Below, piece after piece: positions 25,662 to 33,562 of a DNA stretch of 64,000 nt (position 1 is the stretch's first letter; every line of letters starts with the position of its first letter). Position numbers and translations under genes: made by a program. The notes under the pieces are model-generated. The model saw nothing but the letters and a program-made list of their open reading frames with translations, had not been told where the DNA came from and did no database searches. Origin of the DNA: Promicromonospora panici (GTDB lineage: Bacteria > Actinomycetota > Actinomycetes > Actinomycetales > Cellulomonadaceae); NCBI RefSeq assembly GCF_900608595.1, contig NZ_UWYY01000001.1:62001-126000 (forward strand), in the 5' to 3' direction.

Positions 25662-25886
25662 GCCGGTGTCCGGCGTAGCGTGGACGAAGAACCAGGCCCA
25701 GCTCGACGGCGAGATGGTGGCTCTGACGAGTACGTGATCGTCCACGGCGGCGAGCCCCTGGTTCGGTGCACGATCCTGCACCGCGTCGCCGTGTCCACCT
25801 GCGCGGCGGGGAGACGGTGGGGGCGACGCCGGGAGGGGCGGCCGGCGTCGGACCGGCATGATGATCGAAGGAAGAGGCAATCCGAT

Positions 25887-27107
25887 ATGCCTGGAAACAA
25901 AGCGGTCGCTTACCGCGAACCCGGCGTGGTCGAGGTGGTCGACATCGACTACCCGACGCTCGAGCTCCGGGACGGACCAGGGGTCAACCCGGCCAACGTG
26001 GGCCGGAAGGTGCCGCACGGTGTGATCCTGCGGACCGTGTCGACCAACATCTGCGGCTCCGACCAGCACATGGTCCGTGGCCGCACAACGGCGCCCTCGG
26101 GGCTGATCCTGGGGCACGAGATCACCGGGGAGATCGTCGAGAAGGGCCCGGACGTCGAGTTCCTCGACGTCGGCGACATCGTCTCGGTGCCGTTCAACAT
26201 CGCCTGTGGACGGTGCCGCAACTGCAAGGAGCGCAAGACCGGCATCTGTCTCAACGTCAATCCGGACCGTCCGGGCTCGGCGTACGGCTACGTCGACATG
26301 GGTGGCTGGGTCGGTGGCCAGGCCGAGTACGTGCTGGTGCCGTACGCGGACTTCAACGCGCTGAAGTTCCCGGACCGCGACCAGGCGCTCGAGAAGATCC
26401 TCGACCTGACGATGCTCAGCGACATCTTCCCGACGGGCTTCCACGGGTGCGTGTCCGCGGGCGTCGGGGTCGGGTCCACGGTGTACGTCGCGGGCGCGGG
26501 ACCCGTGGGGCTGGCCGCGGCGGCGTCGGCGCAGCTGCTCGGTGCCGCCGTCGTGATCGTGGGCGACCTCAACAAGGAGCGGCTGGAGCAGGCCCGGTCG
26601 TTCGGCTGCGAGGCGGTCGATGTGTCCGCCGCACCGATCCCGGAGCAGCTCGAGCACATCCTGGGCGAGCGCGAGGTCGACTGCGGCGTGGACGCCGTGG
26701 GATTCGAGGCGCGTGGTCACGGCTCCGAGTCCGCGACCGAACAGCCGGCGGCCGTGCTCAACAGCCTCATGGAGATCACGCGGGCGGGCGGTTCGCTCGG
26801 CATCCCCGGCCTGTACGTCACGGGCGACCCGGGCGCCGCGACGGAGGCCGGGAAGATCGGGTCGCTGTCCCTGCGGCTGGGGCTGGGCTGGGCGAAGTCG
26901 CACGCGTTCACGACCGGTCAGTGCCCGGTGATGAAGTACCACCGCGGCCTGATGAACGCGATCCTGCACGACAAGGTGCAGATCGCGCAGGCCGTCAACG
27001 CGAAGGCGATCCCGCTGACCGAGGCGCCGACGGGGTACCAGGAGTTCGACGAGGGCGCGGCGACGAAGTTCGTGCTCAACCCGAACGACTACATCCGGGC
27101 GGCCTGA
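25887..27107 (+). CDS. fdhA: Glutathione-independent formaldehyde dehydrogenase, zinc-type
   Basis: 406-residue medium-chain dehydrogenase. Catalytic zinc site NICGSDQHM with LGHEITGEI, structural zinc cysteines in CGRCRNCKERKTGIC, and the NAD-binding loop VAGAGPVGLAAA. The long insert and text VNPDRPGSAYGYVDMGGWVGGQ match glutathione-independent enzymes of the Pseudomonas putida FdhA type; these oxidise formaldehyde with tightly held NAD+. ATG at 25887 with GGAAGAGG upstream. The 225 bases before it hold no gene I can support. Monocistronic. Confidence 0.93.
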   Translation: MPGNKAVAYREPGVVEVVDIDYPTLELRDGPGVNPANVGRKVPHGVILRTVSTNICGSDQHMVRGRTTAPSGLILGHEITGEIVEKGPDVEFLDVGDIVSVPFNIACGRCRNCKERKTGICLNVNPDRPGSAYGYVDMGGWVGGQAEYVLVPYADFNALKFPDRDQALEKILDLTMLSDIFPTGFHGCVSAGVGVGSTVYVAGAGPVGLAAAASAQLLGAAVVIVGDLNKERLEQARSFGCEAVDVSAAPIPEQLEHILGEREVDCGVDAVGFEARGHGSESATEQPAAVLNSLMEITRAGGSLGIPGLYVTGDPGAATEAGKIGSLSLRLGLGWAKSHAFTTGQCPVMKYHRGLMNAILHDKVQIAQAVNAKAIPLTEAPTGYQEFDEGAATKFVLNPNDYIRAA

Positions 27108-27246
27108 CCGGGTTCGACCGTGACCCGTTGGCTGTGGGCTTGAGACAGGCGTGAGGCGCGTGGCGAAGCACGCCCACCTCGGGCCCGCAGGCGACGGGGT
27201 CGGTCCAGGGCGAGCCGATCGGCGGCCCCGTTGTTACTTTCGACAG

Positions 27247-27990
27247 ATGGATGAAACCTGGGGGCGAGGCGTCGCGGTGGTCGTCGAGGACGACGACCTG
27301 ATCCGCGAGGTCATCGAGGTCACGCTGCAGCAGGCCGGGTTCACCGTGCATCACGCGATCACCGGCGCGCAGGGTGTGGCACTGGTCAGGGCGCACCAGC
27401 CCGTCGTGACGACCGTCGACGTATCCCTGCCCGACATCGACGGGTTCGAGGTCGTGCGGCGGGTGCGGACCTTCTCCGACACGGTCGTCGTCATGCTCAC
27501 CGCCCGGGTCGACGAGCCGGACACGCTCATGGGGCTCGAGGCCGGCGCCGACGAGTACGTGACCAAGCCGTTCAGGCCGCGCGAGCTGCGGGCGCGCGTC
27601 GATGCCCTCCTGCGCCGTGCCGGCCGCTCCACCGTGTCGGCTCCGGAAGAGCCCGACGATCCCGCGCCCGATCCGGTCGACGGGGGCCTCGAGGTCGACA
27701 CCGCGCGTCGCACGGTCCGCCTGGGCGGCGAGCTCGTCCACCTCACCCGCACCGAGTTCGACCTCCTCGCGGCCTTGCACGGCGCGCACGGCCGGACGGT
27801 GGCCAAGGGTGACCTGGCGGGCCTGCTCTGGCCCGACCAGTACGGCTACGGCGGCCGGGTCACGGAGGCGGACCGCCGTACCGTCGAGGTGCACGTGGCC
27901 AACGTCCGGCGCAAGCTCGGCGACAATCCCAGCAGCCCGCGCTTCATCCATACGGTCCGTGGGCTGGGGTATCGGTTCGAGGGCGCCTGA
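27247..27990 (+). CDS. OmpR/PhoB-family response regulator, no adjacent kinase
   Basis: 247 residues. Receiver domain with E14/D15/D16, phospho-acceptor D58 (TTVDVSLPD) and K107 (YVTKPFRP); then an acidic linker and an OmpR-type winged helix ending RRKLGDNPSSPRFIHTVRGLGYRFEG. TACTTT ends six bases before the ATG, a leaderless start. No histidine kinase lies nearby. Its 3' end overlaps the convergent pseudo-HPt gene by 47 bases, and the same arrangement recurs in decayed form at 35.4 kb. It may control the surface-protein operon. Confidence 0.93.
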   Translation: MDETWGRGVAVVVEDDDLIREVIEVTLQQAGFTVHHAITGAQGVALVRAHQPVVTTVDVSLPDIDGFEVVRRVRTFSDTVVVMLTARVDEPDTLMGLEAGADEYVTKPFRPRELRARVDALLRRAGRSTVSAPEEPDDPAPDPVDGGLEVDTARRTVRLGGELVHLTRTEFDLLAALHGAHGRTVAKGDLAGLLWPDQYGYGGRVTEADRRTVEVHVANVRRKLGDNPSSPRFIHTVRGLGYRFEGA

Positions 27991-28333
27991 GACGGGCTCG
28001 GTGCCGGACCAGAGCGGCCTCGGTGTCACGCACCAGACGCAGGAGCCCGTCCAGCGTCTCGGTTCGGGGCAGCCTGCGGTACCGCGTGATATCGCGAGCC
28101 ACAGCCCAGACCGCCCGGGCCAACGCGTCTGCTCCCACCATGGCGCTCACGGTGGCCAGGTCTACGGCCGTGTCGTACACGGCCCAGACGTTGCCGTCGG
28201 AGGCAGCCGCGGCGAGCAGCTCGAGCCGCTGCTCCAGCCCGTCGCCGTACTGCACGGCAAGTCGGTAGGCGGCCAGGTCGCCCAGATCCTGGGCGAGGTC
28301 GTCGAGCACGCGTACGTCGAGGATGTCAGTCAT
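27944..28333 (-). CDS. HPt-fold protein lacking the phospho-accepting histidine (copy 1)
   Basis: 129 residues, last gene of the surface-protein operon. The pattern of a phosphotransfer (HPt) four-helix protein is clear: LDDLAQDLGDLAAYRLAVQY, GLEQRLELLAAA, then TAVDLATVSAMVGADALARAV where HPt proteins have AHxLKxSSAMVGA. V57 replaces the histidine and A60 the lysine, so it cannot relay phosphate in the usual way. It could dock and titrate a response regulator. Overlaps the signal peptidase stop by ATGA. A paralogue (35454-35906) shares the loss. Confidence 0.72.
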   Translation of the reverse strand: MTDILDVRVLDDLAQDLGDLAAYRLAVQYGDGLEQRLELLAAAASDGNVWAVYDTAVDLATVSAMVGADALARAVWAVARDITRYRRLPRTETLDGLLRLVRDTEAALVRHRARLRRPRTDTPAHGPYG

Positions 28334-29007
28334 CGGACCGGCCTCTCGATCGTCGCCGTCCGGCCCGTCATGGCGCCGGCTGCCGGAGCGGCCCCGTCGG
28401 ACCGGGACGCCGCACGACGACGGTCGCGCGCGGCAAGGAGAAGCTGGGCGACGGCGTACACGCCGAGCCCGCCGGCGAGCGTCGCCACGCCGACCGTCTT
28501 CTGGTCGCGGTCGATGAGCTGCGCGACGTACCCCGCGTAGGGCACGTGATAGCGCACCACGGCGCGCAGCTCGCGCTCGGTGAGGTCGACGCCGTCGGGC
28601 GCGTCGTTGGCGTCGCCCTGCGTCGTCACGGTCACCGTGCCGTCTGCCGTGACAGTGCGGGTCACCACGCGGTGGGTCACGAGCGTCGGGTCGTCGGGCT
28701 GGGGCATGAACGTCACGACGTCGCCCACCTGGATACGTGCCACGTCGCCCTCGTCCTCGATCGGGTCGACGACGACCTGGCTGCCCACCGGGATCGTGGG
28801 CTCCATGGAACCGGAGAGGATGGTCAGCGGCATCCAGCCCATCACGCGTGGTGCCACGACGAGCGCGACGACGGCTGCGACGACAACGAGAGCCGCCACC
28901 GAGACGAGCAGGCGTCCGGCGCCTGCGAGCGAGCGACGCGACGGCTGGTGGCGGGTGTGCTCCCGTGCCGCGACGCGCGTCGGCGAGGGAGCTGCGGTGC
29001 TGGTCAT
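28330..29007 (-). CDS. sipW: SipW-type signal peptidase I
   Basis: 225 residues. One N-terminal membrane segment (LLVSVAALVVVAAVVALVVAP), then the S26 catalytic serine in LSGSMEPTIPVGS and, as in ER-type/SipW enzymes, a histidine (LVTHRVVTRTV) rather than lysine as base, and the GDANDAPD motif. A second hydrophobic stretch lies near the C-terminus. It presumably cleaves the unusual signal peptides of the two proteins encoded just upstream. ATGA overlaps on both sides place it third in a four-gene operon. Confidence 0.92.
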   Translation of the reverse strand: MTSTAAPSPTRVAAREHTRHQPSRRSLAGAGRLLVSVAALVVVAAVVALVVAPRVMGWMPLTILSGSMEPTIPVGSQVVVDPIEDEGDVARIQVGDVVTFMPQPDDPTLVTHRVVTRTVTADGTVTVTTQGDANDAPDGVDLTERELRAVVRYHVPYAGYVAQLIDRDQKTVGVATLAGGLGVYAVAQLLLAARDRRRAASRSDGAAPAAGAMTGRTATIERPVR

Positions 29008-30449
29008 GACAGACCTCCGGAGATGGGGGCGGCGGCAGGGCCGTTGTTGGGCTGAGGCGATCCGTCGCACACCGGGGCGTCGAGCACGTCGCGGCGTAGC
29101 GATGCGACGGTGTCCGACTCGACGTAGACCGACCGGTCGACGGTGCCAGAGGTGGAGAAGGGGTAGGCGCGCACCTTGAACTTCCTCGTGGTGCCGTCCG
29201 AGGGGAGGTCGGAGCGGTGGACGTCCACGCTCAGCGAGCTGGTGATCGACTTGTCGACCGTCCGCCATGAGCCGTCAGAGGCCTGGCGCACGAGCTCCCA
29301 CAGGGCCACGGCGGGCTGCTTGGTGGTGCTGTCGGCCCAGGACCAGGTGAGCTTTGCCGGCGTCTCGAGGAGGACGGCGTACAAGCCGCTCTGGCAGGTC
29401 AGCCCTGTCGGCTGCGGGAACGCCACCTGGTAGGTCGCCTGTGCCGTGCCCGTGGCGGTCCAGGTGGGGGCTGCGGCCGCGGTCGTGGTGACCGTCGTCG
29501 TGAGCTCCACGCTCCGGGCGCCGTAGTCGCGGACCAGCGAGCTGGCGTCGGTCGGGGCGACCTGGGCGCACAGCCCGGAGCTCGCGCCGGCCGCGAGCGT
29601 GTCACCGGTTCCCGTGACGGGGCGGGTCGCGCCGCCGGGCTGCGCCTGCCAGCGCTGGGTCGAGCAGTCGGTGCCGTAGCCGATCGTCAGGCCGGACAGC
29701 ACGTTGGTCGCCTCGGTGGAGGTCGTCGCGCCGAGGGGTGCGGCCGATACCGCGGTCGGTCCCCAGGTGACCGATGCGGATCCGGAGGTGTTGGTCACTT
29801 TCCAGGCCCCGGCGCCGGTACGGGCAACGGTCAGCCCGACCCGGTCGACCGTGACGGGCTCGAGCGTGGCCCGCTCCCCGTCGTGCCAGCCGGCGACCGT
29901 GCTCTCCTGCGCGAGGTCCCAGGTGACGGGCGTGGCGGTGAGGTCGACGCTGCGCCCCTGGGCCGCGGGGGCCAGATCCGTGCGGACGGGGAGCTGCACG
30001 GTCCCGGTGACCAGGGCGCCGTCGTCGGCTCCCGTCACCTGACCCTGCCACGTCGTGCCGTCCACGGCCGCGGGCCCAGGGGCAAGGCCCGCGACCGTGA
30101 GGTTCGGCGTCCCGAGGGCGACGCCCGCGTCGGCGAAGGCGTCCGCGGTGCGCGTCGCGTCGAGCGCGAGCCTGCCGGCTACGCCGCTGACGGCGAGCCG
30201 GACGGACGTCGTGATCTCCACGACGTCGCCGGGCAGGAGGGGCGTCGACGTCGGGAGGGTCGCCCCGCCCCGACGCACGGACGCCTCCCCCCGCACGGGC
30301 TCGATCCGCAGGTCACCGCTGGTGACGGTGTGGCCCCGGCCGACCTCTGTCGTGTCGGTCCATCCTGCGTAGGTCGTCCCGGTGCCGGTGAGCAGCAGCA
30401 GCGCGACGGCGACCGCTCCCAGCAACTGGACCTCTCGACGGGCGGACAT
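29004..30449 (-). CDS. SipW-dependent secreted surface protein (larger)
   Basis: 481 residues. The N-terminus MSARREVQLLGAVAVALLLL followed by TYAGWTDTTEVGRGHTVTSG is the alternate signal peptide seen in TasA/camelysin-like proteins that need SipW. The rest is a Thr/Ala/Val-rich extracellular protein with repeated DUF-like beta segments and two Cys pairs (DCSTQ, LCAQV; LTCQSG, APVCDG). No membrane anchor or sorting signal at the C-terminus. TasA proteins form extracellular fibres; fibre formation here is inference. Overlaps sipW by ATGA and follows the smaller paralogue by seven bases. Confidence 0.82.
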   Translation of the reverse strand: MSARREVQLLGAVAVALLLLTGTGTTYAGWTDTTEVGRGHTVTSGDLRIEPVRGEASVRRGGATLPTSTPLLPGDVVEITTSVRLAVSGVAGRLALDATRTADAFADAGVALGTPNLTVAGLAPGPAAVDGTTWQGQVTGADDGALVTGTVQLPVRTDLAPAAQGRSVDLTATPVTWDLAQESTVAGWHDGERATLEPVTVDRVGLTVARTGAGAWKVTNTSGSASVTWGPTAVSAAPLGATTSTEATNVLSGLTIGYGTDCSTQRWQAQPGGATRPVTGTGDTLAAGASSGLCAQVAPTDASSLVRDYGARSVELTTTVTTTAAAAPTWTATGTAQATYQVAFPQPTGLTCQSGLYAVLLETPAKLTWSWADSTTKQPAVALWELVRQASDGSWRTVDKSITSSLSVDVHRSDLPSDGTTRKFKVRAYPFSTSGTVDRSVYVESDTVASLRRDVLDAPVCDGSPQPNNGPAAAPISGGLS

Positions 30450-30456
30450 GGCGTGC

Positions 30457-31020
30457 TCAGCTCGCGGCGGCCTGGGTGAGCGAGAGCTTGAATGCCGTCA
30501 AGTCGGCCGTGCTGCCCTGTGCGTACGTGCCCCAGCTCGATCCGTCGGCGCGCTGCCCGGGGAACTTGACGGTCAGGACGAGGGTGTAGGTCTTCGACGC
30601 GGTCACCTTCGTGCTCGTCCCGGAGCCCTCGACGGGGATCGCCACGCCGTCGAGCGTGAGCCCGACCTGCAGCACGCTGGCAAGCTCAGTCGTGCCCGCG
30701 ATGCCCGAGAAATCGGTCGTCAGCAGACCCGTGAGCCCGGCGCCCTCGACCTTGACGTCGACCGTGGTCGTGTAGGTGAGCGTCGTGCCCGGGATGATGA
30801 GGTGAGCGGTGGGATTGGCGACCGCCGTACCCCCGGAGTCGGTCCAGGTGCCGGTCGCGGCATCGATGGTCAGGGTGCCCGATGTGAAGGTCTGCTGGGG
30901 GACGGGGGCAGCGTCGTACCAGCGCGCGAACGTGCCGCCGCCGGCCGCGAGCAGCAGTCCGGCGACCGCAGCGGCGACGAGCGCCTTGGTGGCCCGGGAA
31001 GAGCGTCGTGTCTCAGCCAT
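30457..31020 (-). CDS. SipW-dependent secreted surface protein (smaller), operon leader gene
   Basis: 187 residues. MAETRRSSRATKALVAAAVA, a hydrophobic run, then GGTFARWYDAAPVPQQTFTSG: the TasA/camelysin-like alternate signal peptide and mature start. The remainder is a single beta-rich domain with LIIPGTTLTYTTTVDVKVEG, resembling the TasA core length. GAGAGG before the ATG is the ribosome site. First gene of a four-gene operon with the larger paralogue, sipW and a pseudo-HPt protein. Its start region and promoter recur in front of the pseudo-HPt copy at 35906. Confidence 0.85.
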   Translation of the reverse strand: MAETRRSSRATKALVAAAVAGLLLAAGGGTFARWYDAAPVPQQTFTSGTLTIDAATGTWTDSGGTAVANPTAHLIIPGTTLTYTTTVDVKVEGAGLTGLLTTDFSGIAGTTELASVLQVGLTLDGVAIPVEGSGTSTKVTASKTYTLVLTVKFPGQRADGSSWGTYAQGSTADLTAFKLSLTQAAAS

Positions 31021-31140
31021 GGTCGTGCCTCTCGTGAGTGTCTGAACGGCTGTCTCCCAGCGTGGTGCCCAGAACTCAACGCCCAGCCGAAGATCCTCGA
31101 GGGCTCCTCAAGATCGGCCTTGAGGTTCTTGAGGTTCCGA
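31021..31140 (-). promoter_or_regulatory. Conserved regulatory block upstream of the surface-protein operon
   Basis: This stretch is about 80% identical to 35907-36025. Reading toward the gene it holds direct repeats AACCTCAAG AACCTCAAG, an inverted repeat CCTCAAG-GCCGAT-CTTGAGG, the shared GGCTGGGCGTTGAGTTCTGG, and ACGAGAGG before the start codon. Direct repeats suit an OmpR-type regulator such as the one at 27247 (inference). No TANNNT box is obvious, so activation by a regulator or another sigma factor is possible. Confidence 0.6.
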
Positions 31141-31378
31141 GGGTTCGGCGGGATGCCCGGGAGCGGGCACTCCGCCACGGCCTGCCGACATCTGCCCAGG
31201 CGAAGGCGTGCCCTCGGTGGCACGATGAGTTGTCAGGCGATCTCGCGCAGGTCGCGCTGAGGCGACATTCGGCGAGGGGTTCGCATTTCGTGACTTCGGT
31301 GAGCGTGTCTGATGCCGAGTGGGTGCCGTTCCGGAGAACGGCGATCACCTTTGCCGCCGTCGGCGCGGCTCTGGCGGC
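31141..31378. other. Intergenic stretch between divergent surface-protein and HPt genes
   Basis: About 240 bases between the conserved promoter block and the HPt start. It presumably holds the HPt promoter, but I see no convincing -10 box or ribosome site. An in-frame GTG at 31319 could lengthen the HPt protein by 20 residues (CRRRRGSGG), which looks unlike protein of this family. Confidence 0.5.
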
Positions 31379-31669
31379 ATGACCGACGAATACACCCCCG
31401 GCCTCTTGGAGAGATTCCGGGTCAACACCGCGCGCAGGGTGCAGGCCCTCGAGACCTGGTACGCCGGCGAGCTCGACCCCCAGACCGCCCTGGCCGACGC
31501 ACACAAGCTCGCCGGAAGCCTCGGAACCTTCGGACATCCGGACGGCTCAGCGGCCGCGGCCCAGCTCGAACAGATGCTCACCGAACACCTCGAACACGCC
31601 CGGGGAGATCCCCGCCGCGACCCGGACGTCCCTCAGCTGCTGAACCGGCTCCGGGCTTCCCTCACCTGA
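31379..31669 (+). CDS. Histidine phosphotransfer (HPt) domain protein, intact
   Basis: 96 residues, a stand-alone HPt domain. It keeps the active histidine H42 and lysine K43 in ADAHKLAGSLGTFGHPDGS, with the preceding helix FRVNTARRVQALETWYAGEL and the final helix VPQLLNRLRASLT. HPt proteins carry phosphate between a hybrid kinase and a response regulator; neither kinase is nearby, but an orphan regulator is 3.4 kb away. Divergent from the surface-protein operon and convergent with the WXG100-like operon. The start is the ATG at 31379; no good ribosome site is seen. Confidence 0.85.
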   Translation: MTDEYTPGLLERFRVNTARRVQALETWYAGELDPQTALADAHKLAGSLGTFGHPDGSAAAAQLEQMLTEHLEHARGDPRRDPDVPQLLNRLRASLT

Positions 31670-31708
31670 CCCGCGTCGGCGGCAAGGGCCGTCGGGGGAC
31701 GGGTCGCG

Positions 31709-32281
31709 TCAAGCGGCGTCGTCGGCCTCGATGCTGATCGAGGCAGCGAACTCGTCGAGCACGGGCAGCAGCGAGTCGAGCTCCACCAGGTTCGTGGAGC
31801 CGAACGTGACCACCACGTCACGTCCGTCGGCGCGCCACGCCCAGTTGACGGAAACCACGATGTCTCCGCCCAGAGCGGGGTCGGCGACGTAGCGGACCGA
31901 GCGGTGACCACCGCCGATGCCGCCCTCGAACTCCACGACCTCCGGCTCGCGGGTCGCCCGCGGCTCGGGCAGGCCGAGCAGCGCCTCGTCGTCGAACGAC
32001 GGGTCGGTGGGCGTGTCGGTGACCTGCACCATCACGAACGTCTTGTCCGCCGCGCCCATCATCACGAACCGGTGCACCGGTTCGGCGATCCGGGGATACC
32101 GCAGCAGCAGGTTCAGGGCCCGGACCAGGTTGGTGTGCTCGCCCGCCGTGTACTCGAACGCCTCGGAGGCGAGGCGGGCAACGGTGTTCACCCATTCCTC
32201 GGGGGTCTCGTAGCCGTTCCACGGGAACTGCTCCGGGATGTAGACCCAGCGATCGGTGTCGAAGTCGGTCCGGATCGTCAT
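31709..32281 (-). CDS. Unrecognised protein, last gene of the WXG100-like operon
   Basis: 190 residues, no signal peptide or membrane segment. Text such as WVYIPEQFPWNGYETPEEWVNTVARLASEAF and RSVRYVADPALGGDIVVSVNWAWRADG suggests a mixed alpha/beta soluble protein; I do not recognise the family. Its ATG overlaps the preceding stop (ATGA). Placed in an operon with a WXG100-like protein, it could be a substrate chaperone, as EspG is in ESX systems, but no EspG motif is visible. Confidence 0.7.
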   Translation of the reverse strand: MTIRTDFDTDRWVYIPEQFPWNGYETPEEWVNTVARLASEAFEYTAGEHTNLVRALNLLLRYPRIAEPVHRFVMMGAADKTFVMVQVTDTPTDPSFDDEALLGLPEPRATREPEVVEFEGGIGGGHRSVRYVADPALGGDIVVSVNWAWRADGRDVVVTFGSTNLVELDSLLPVLDEFAASISIEADDAA

Positions 32282-33015
32282 GCGATCCCCTCTCGCTCGG
32301 TCGGGCCCGACCGCTCGGTCGGGCCCGACGCCGGCGCGGCCGGCTCCGACGGCGGCCCGGTCGCGTCGGCCGCTTCGGCCGCGTCGTCGGCCGCCGCGTC
32401 GTCAGACCGCGGGCCTCGCCAGGCCAGGGAGGCCATGATCGTGTCGCCGAGCTCGGTCAGGGCGTCGATGAGCGGCGCGAGCTCGGGGTCGTTCGAGCCG
32501 GCGATGGTGAACGTGCCGACCAGGCGTCCGACGTCGGGGACGGGCGGCTCCCAGACGTGGTGCACGGTCCGGATCGGACGGCCGGTCGCGCCCGCTTCCG
32601 AACCGCCGGGCAGGGCGAGGCTGTCGAGCTCGGCGAGCGGGGCGCCGTCCTTGTGGGCGACGACCTCGCGCATCGCCTGACCGGCCCGGGTAGTCACCTC
32701 GGTCGCAGCCGGGCCGACGGCGGCACCGCTGAGGAACGCGGGCGCGAAGGTGCACGAGAGCGAGACCGGGGCCTGCCACGGGACGCCGAGGGGCAGGACG
32801 AGGTCGACGACACCCTTGTCCTTGGCCTGCGTCGCCACGTCGACGAGGGACCGTTCGAGCATGCGCACGCGGCCGCGCATCCGGTCGTCGGCGATCTTGC
32901 CGTAGAACCCGCGGACCACGGTCTCCACGTTCGCCCGGGTGTCCCCCTGGACGGGTATCAGCACGAAGCCGGGCGGCAGGACCAGCGTGTAGGACTGCGC
33001 GCGCAGGCCCGTCAC
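32278..33015 (-). CDS. Unrecognised protein of the WXG100-like operon
   Basis: 245 residues, soluble, GTG start overlapping the preceding stop as GTGA. N-terminal text QSYTLVLPPGFVLIPVQGDTRANVETVVRGFY and RMRGRVRMLERSLVDVATQAK. The C-terminal ~45 residues are disordered (Ala, Glu, Pro, Ser) and end in a duplicated SGPTERSGPTER, encoded by two 18-base units of a GTCGGGCCCGAC palindrome (32294-32329). Family not recognised; cotranslation with its neighbours argues for a shared process. Confidence 0.7.
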   Translation of the reverse strand: MTGLRAQSYTLVLPPGFVLIPVQGDTRANVETVVRGFYGKIADDRMRGRVRMLERSLVDVATQAKDKGVVDLVLPLGVPWQAPVSLSCTFAPAFLSGAAVGPAATEVTTRAGQAMREVVAHKDGAPLAELDSLALPGGSEAGATGRPIRTVHHVWEPPVPDVGRLVGTFTIAGSNDPELAPLIDALTELGDTIMASLAWRGPRSDDAAADDAAEAADATGPPSEPAAPASGPTERSGPTEREGIA

Positions 33016-33560
33016 TTGTCGTCCTCGGACGGCGCGAAGCGCTGCTCCGGGAGCGCGACGCCAGGTGCCGGCTCCGGTGCGGTCCGCCAGGAGCGGGGCA
33101 CGAGCCGCAGCCAGCCGAGCACGATCCGGAGCAGCAGGAGGGCGACCCCGCCGAGAACGACGTAGACGACGAGTGCTGCCGACTCAGGAACCGGCGCGTC
33201 CTCCGAGAGGAACGAGGCCGCGTGCAACCACGTCCCCCACAGCGTCATGAACCCGAAGAAGAGCAGCGCGCCGCGCCCCACGACCGGCAGCCGCATGGGC
33301 CTCGATGACTCGGCCCTGGCGGCCCGGCCCTTGGAGCGGGGCAGAGGGAGCGAGACGATGACCATCGCGACATAGAGCAGGGCCGGTATCCAGGCCAGCG
33401 CCCGCCAGACCATGAACACGGCGTGATCGCCGGCGATCGGGCCGGCGAGACCCTGCACCGCGATGTTCACGGCTCCGCCGAGGAGAAGCTCTGCGCAGAT
33501 GCACATGGCCAGCACGAAGAACAGACGGTCGAGAAGCAGCTGCCGGTCGGAGATCCTCAC
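33012..33560 (-). CDS. Four-segment membrane protein of the WXG100-like operon
   Basis: 182 residues from the GTG at 33560, two bases after the upstream stop (an alternative start at 33608 would overlap that gene by 46 bases). About four membrane segments: LDRLFFVLAMCICAELLLGG, LAWIPALLYVAMVIVSLPL, ALLFFGFMTLWGTWLHAASF and VVYVVLGGVALLLLRIVLG. Basic cytoplasmic loop between segments 2 and 3. Its stop overlaps the next start (GTGA). Unrecognised; may anchor the operon's products in the membrane. Confidence 0.72.
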   Translation of the reverse strand: MRISDRQLLLDRLFFVLAMCICAELLLGGAVNIAVQGLAGPIAGDHAVFMVWRALAWIPALLYVAMVIVSLPLPRSKGRAARAESSRPMRLPVVGRGALLFFGFMTLWGTWLHAASFLSEDAPVPESAALVVYVVLGGVALLLLRIVLGWLRLVPRSWRTAPEPAPGVALPEQRFAPSEDDK

Positions 33561-33562
33561 TC

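Noticed and set aside
25662..25886. Possible small gene between the esterase and formaldehyde dehydrogenase
   Set aside because: Frames are open, but the peptides are low-complexity and no start signal or family feature was found.
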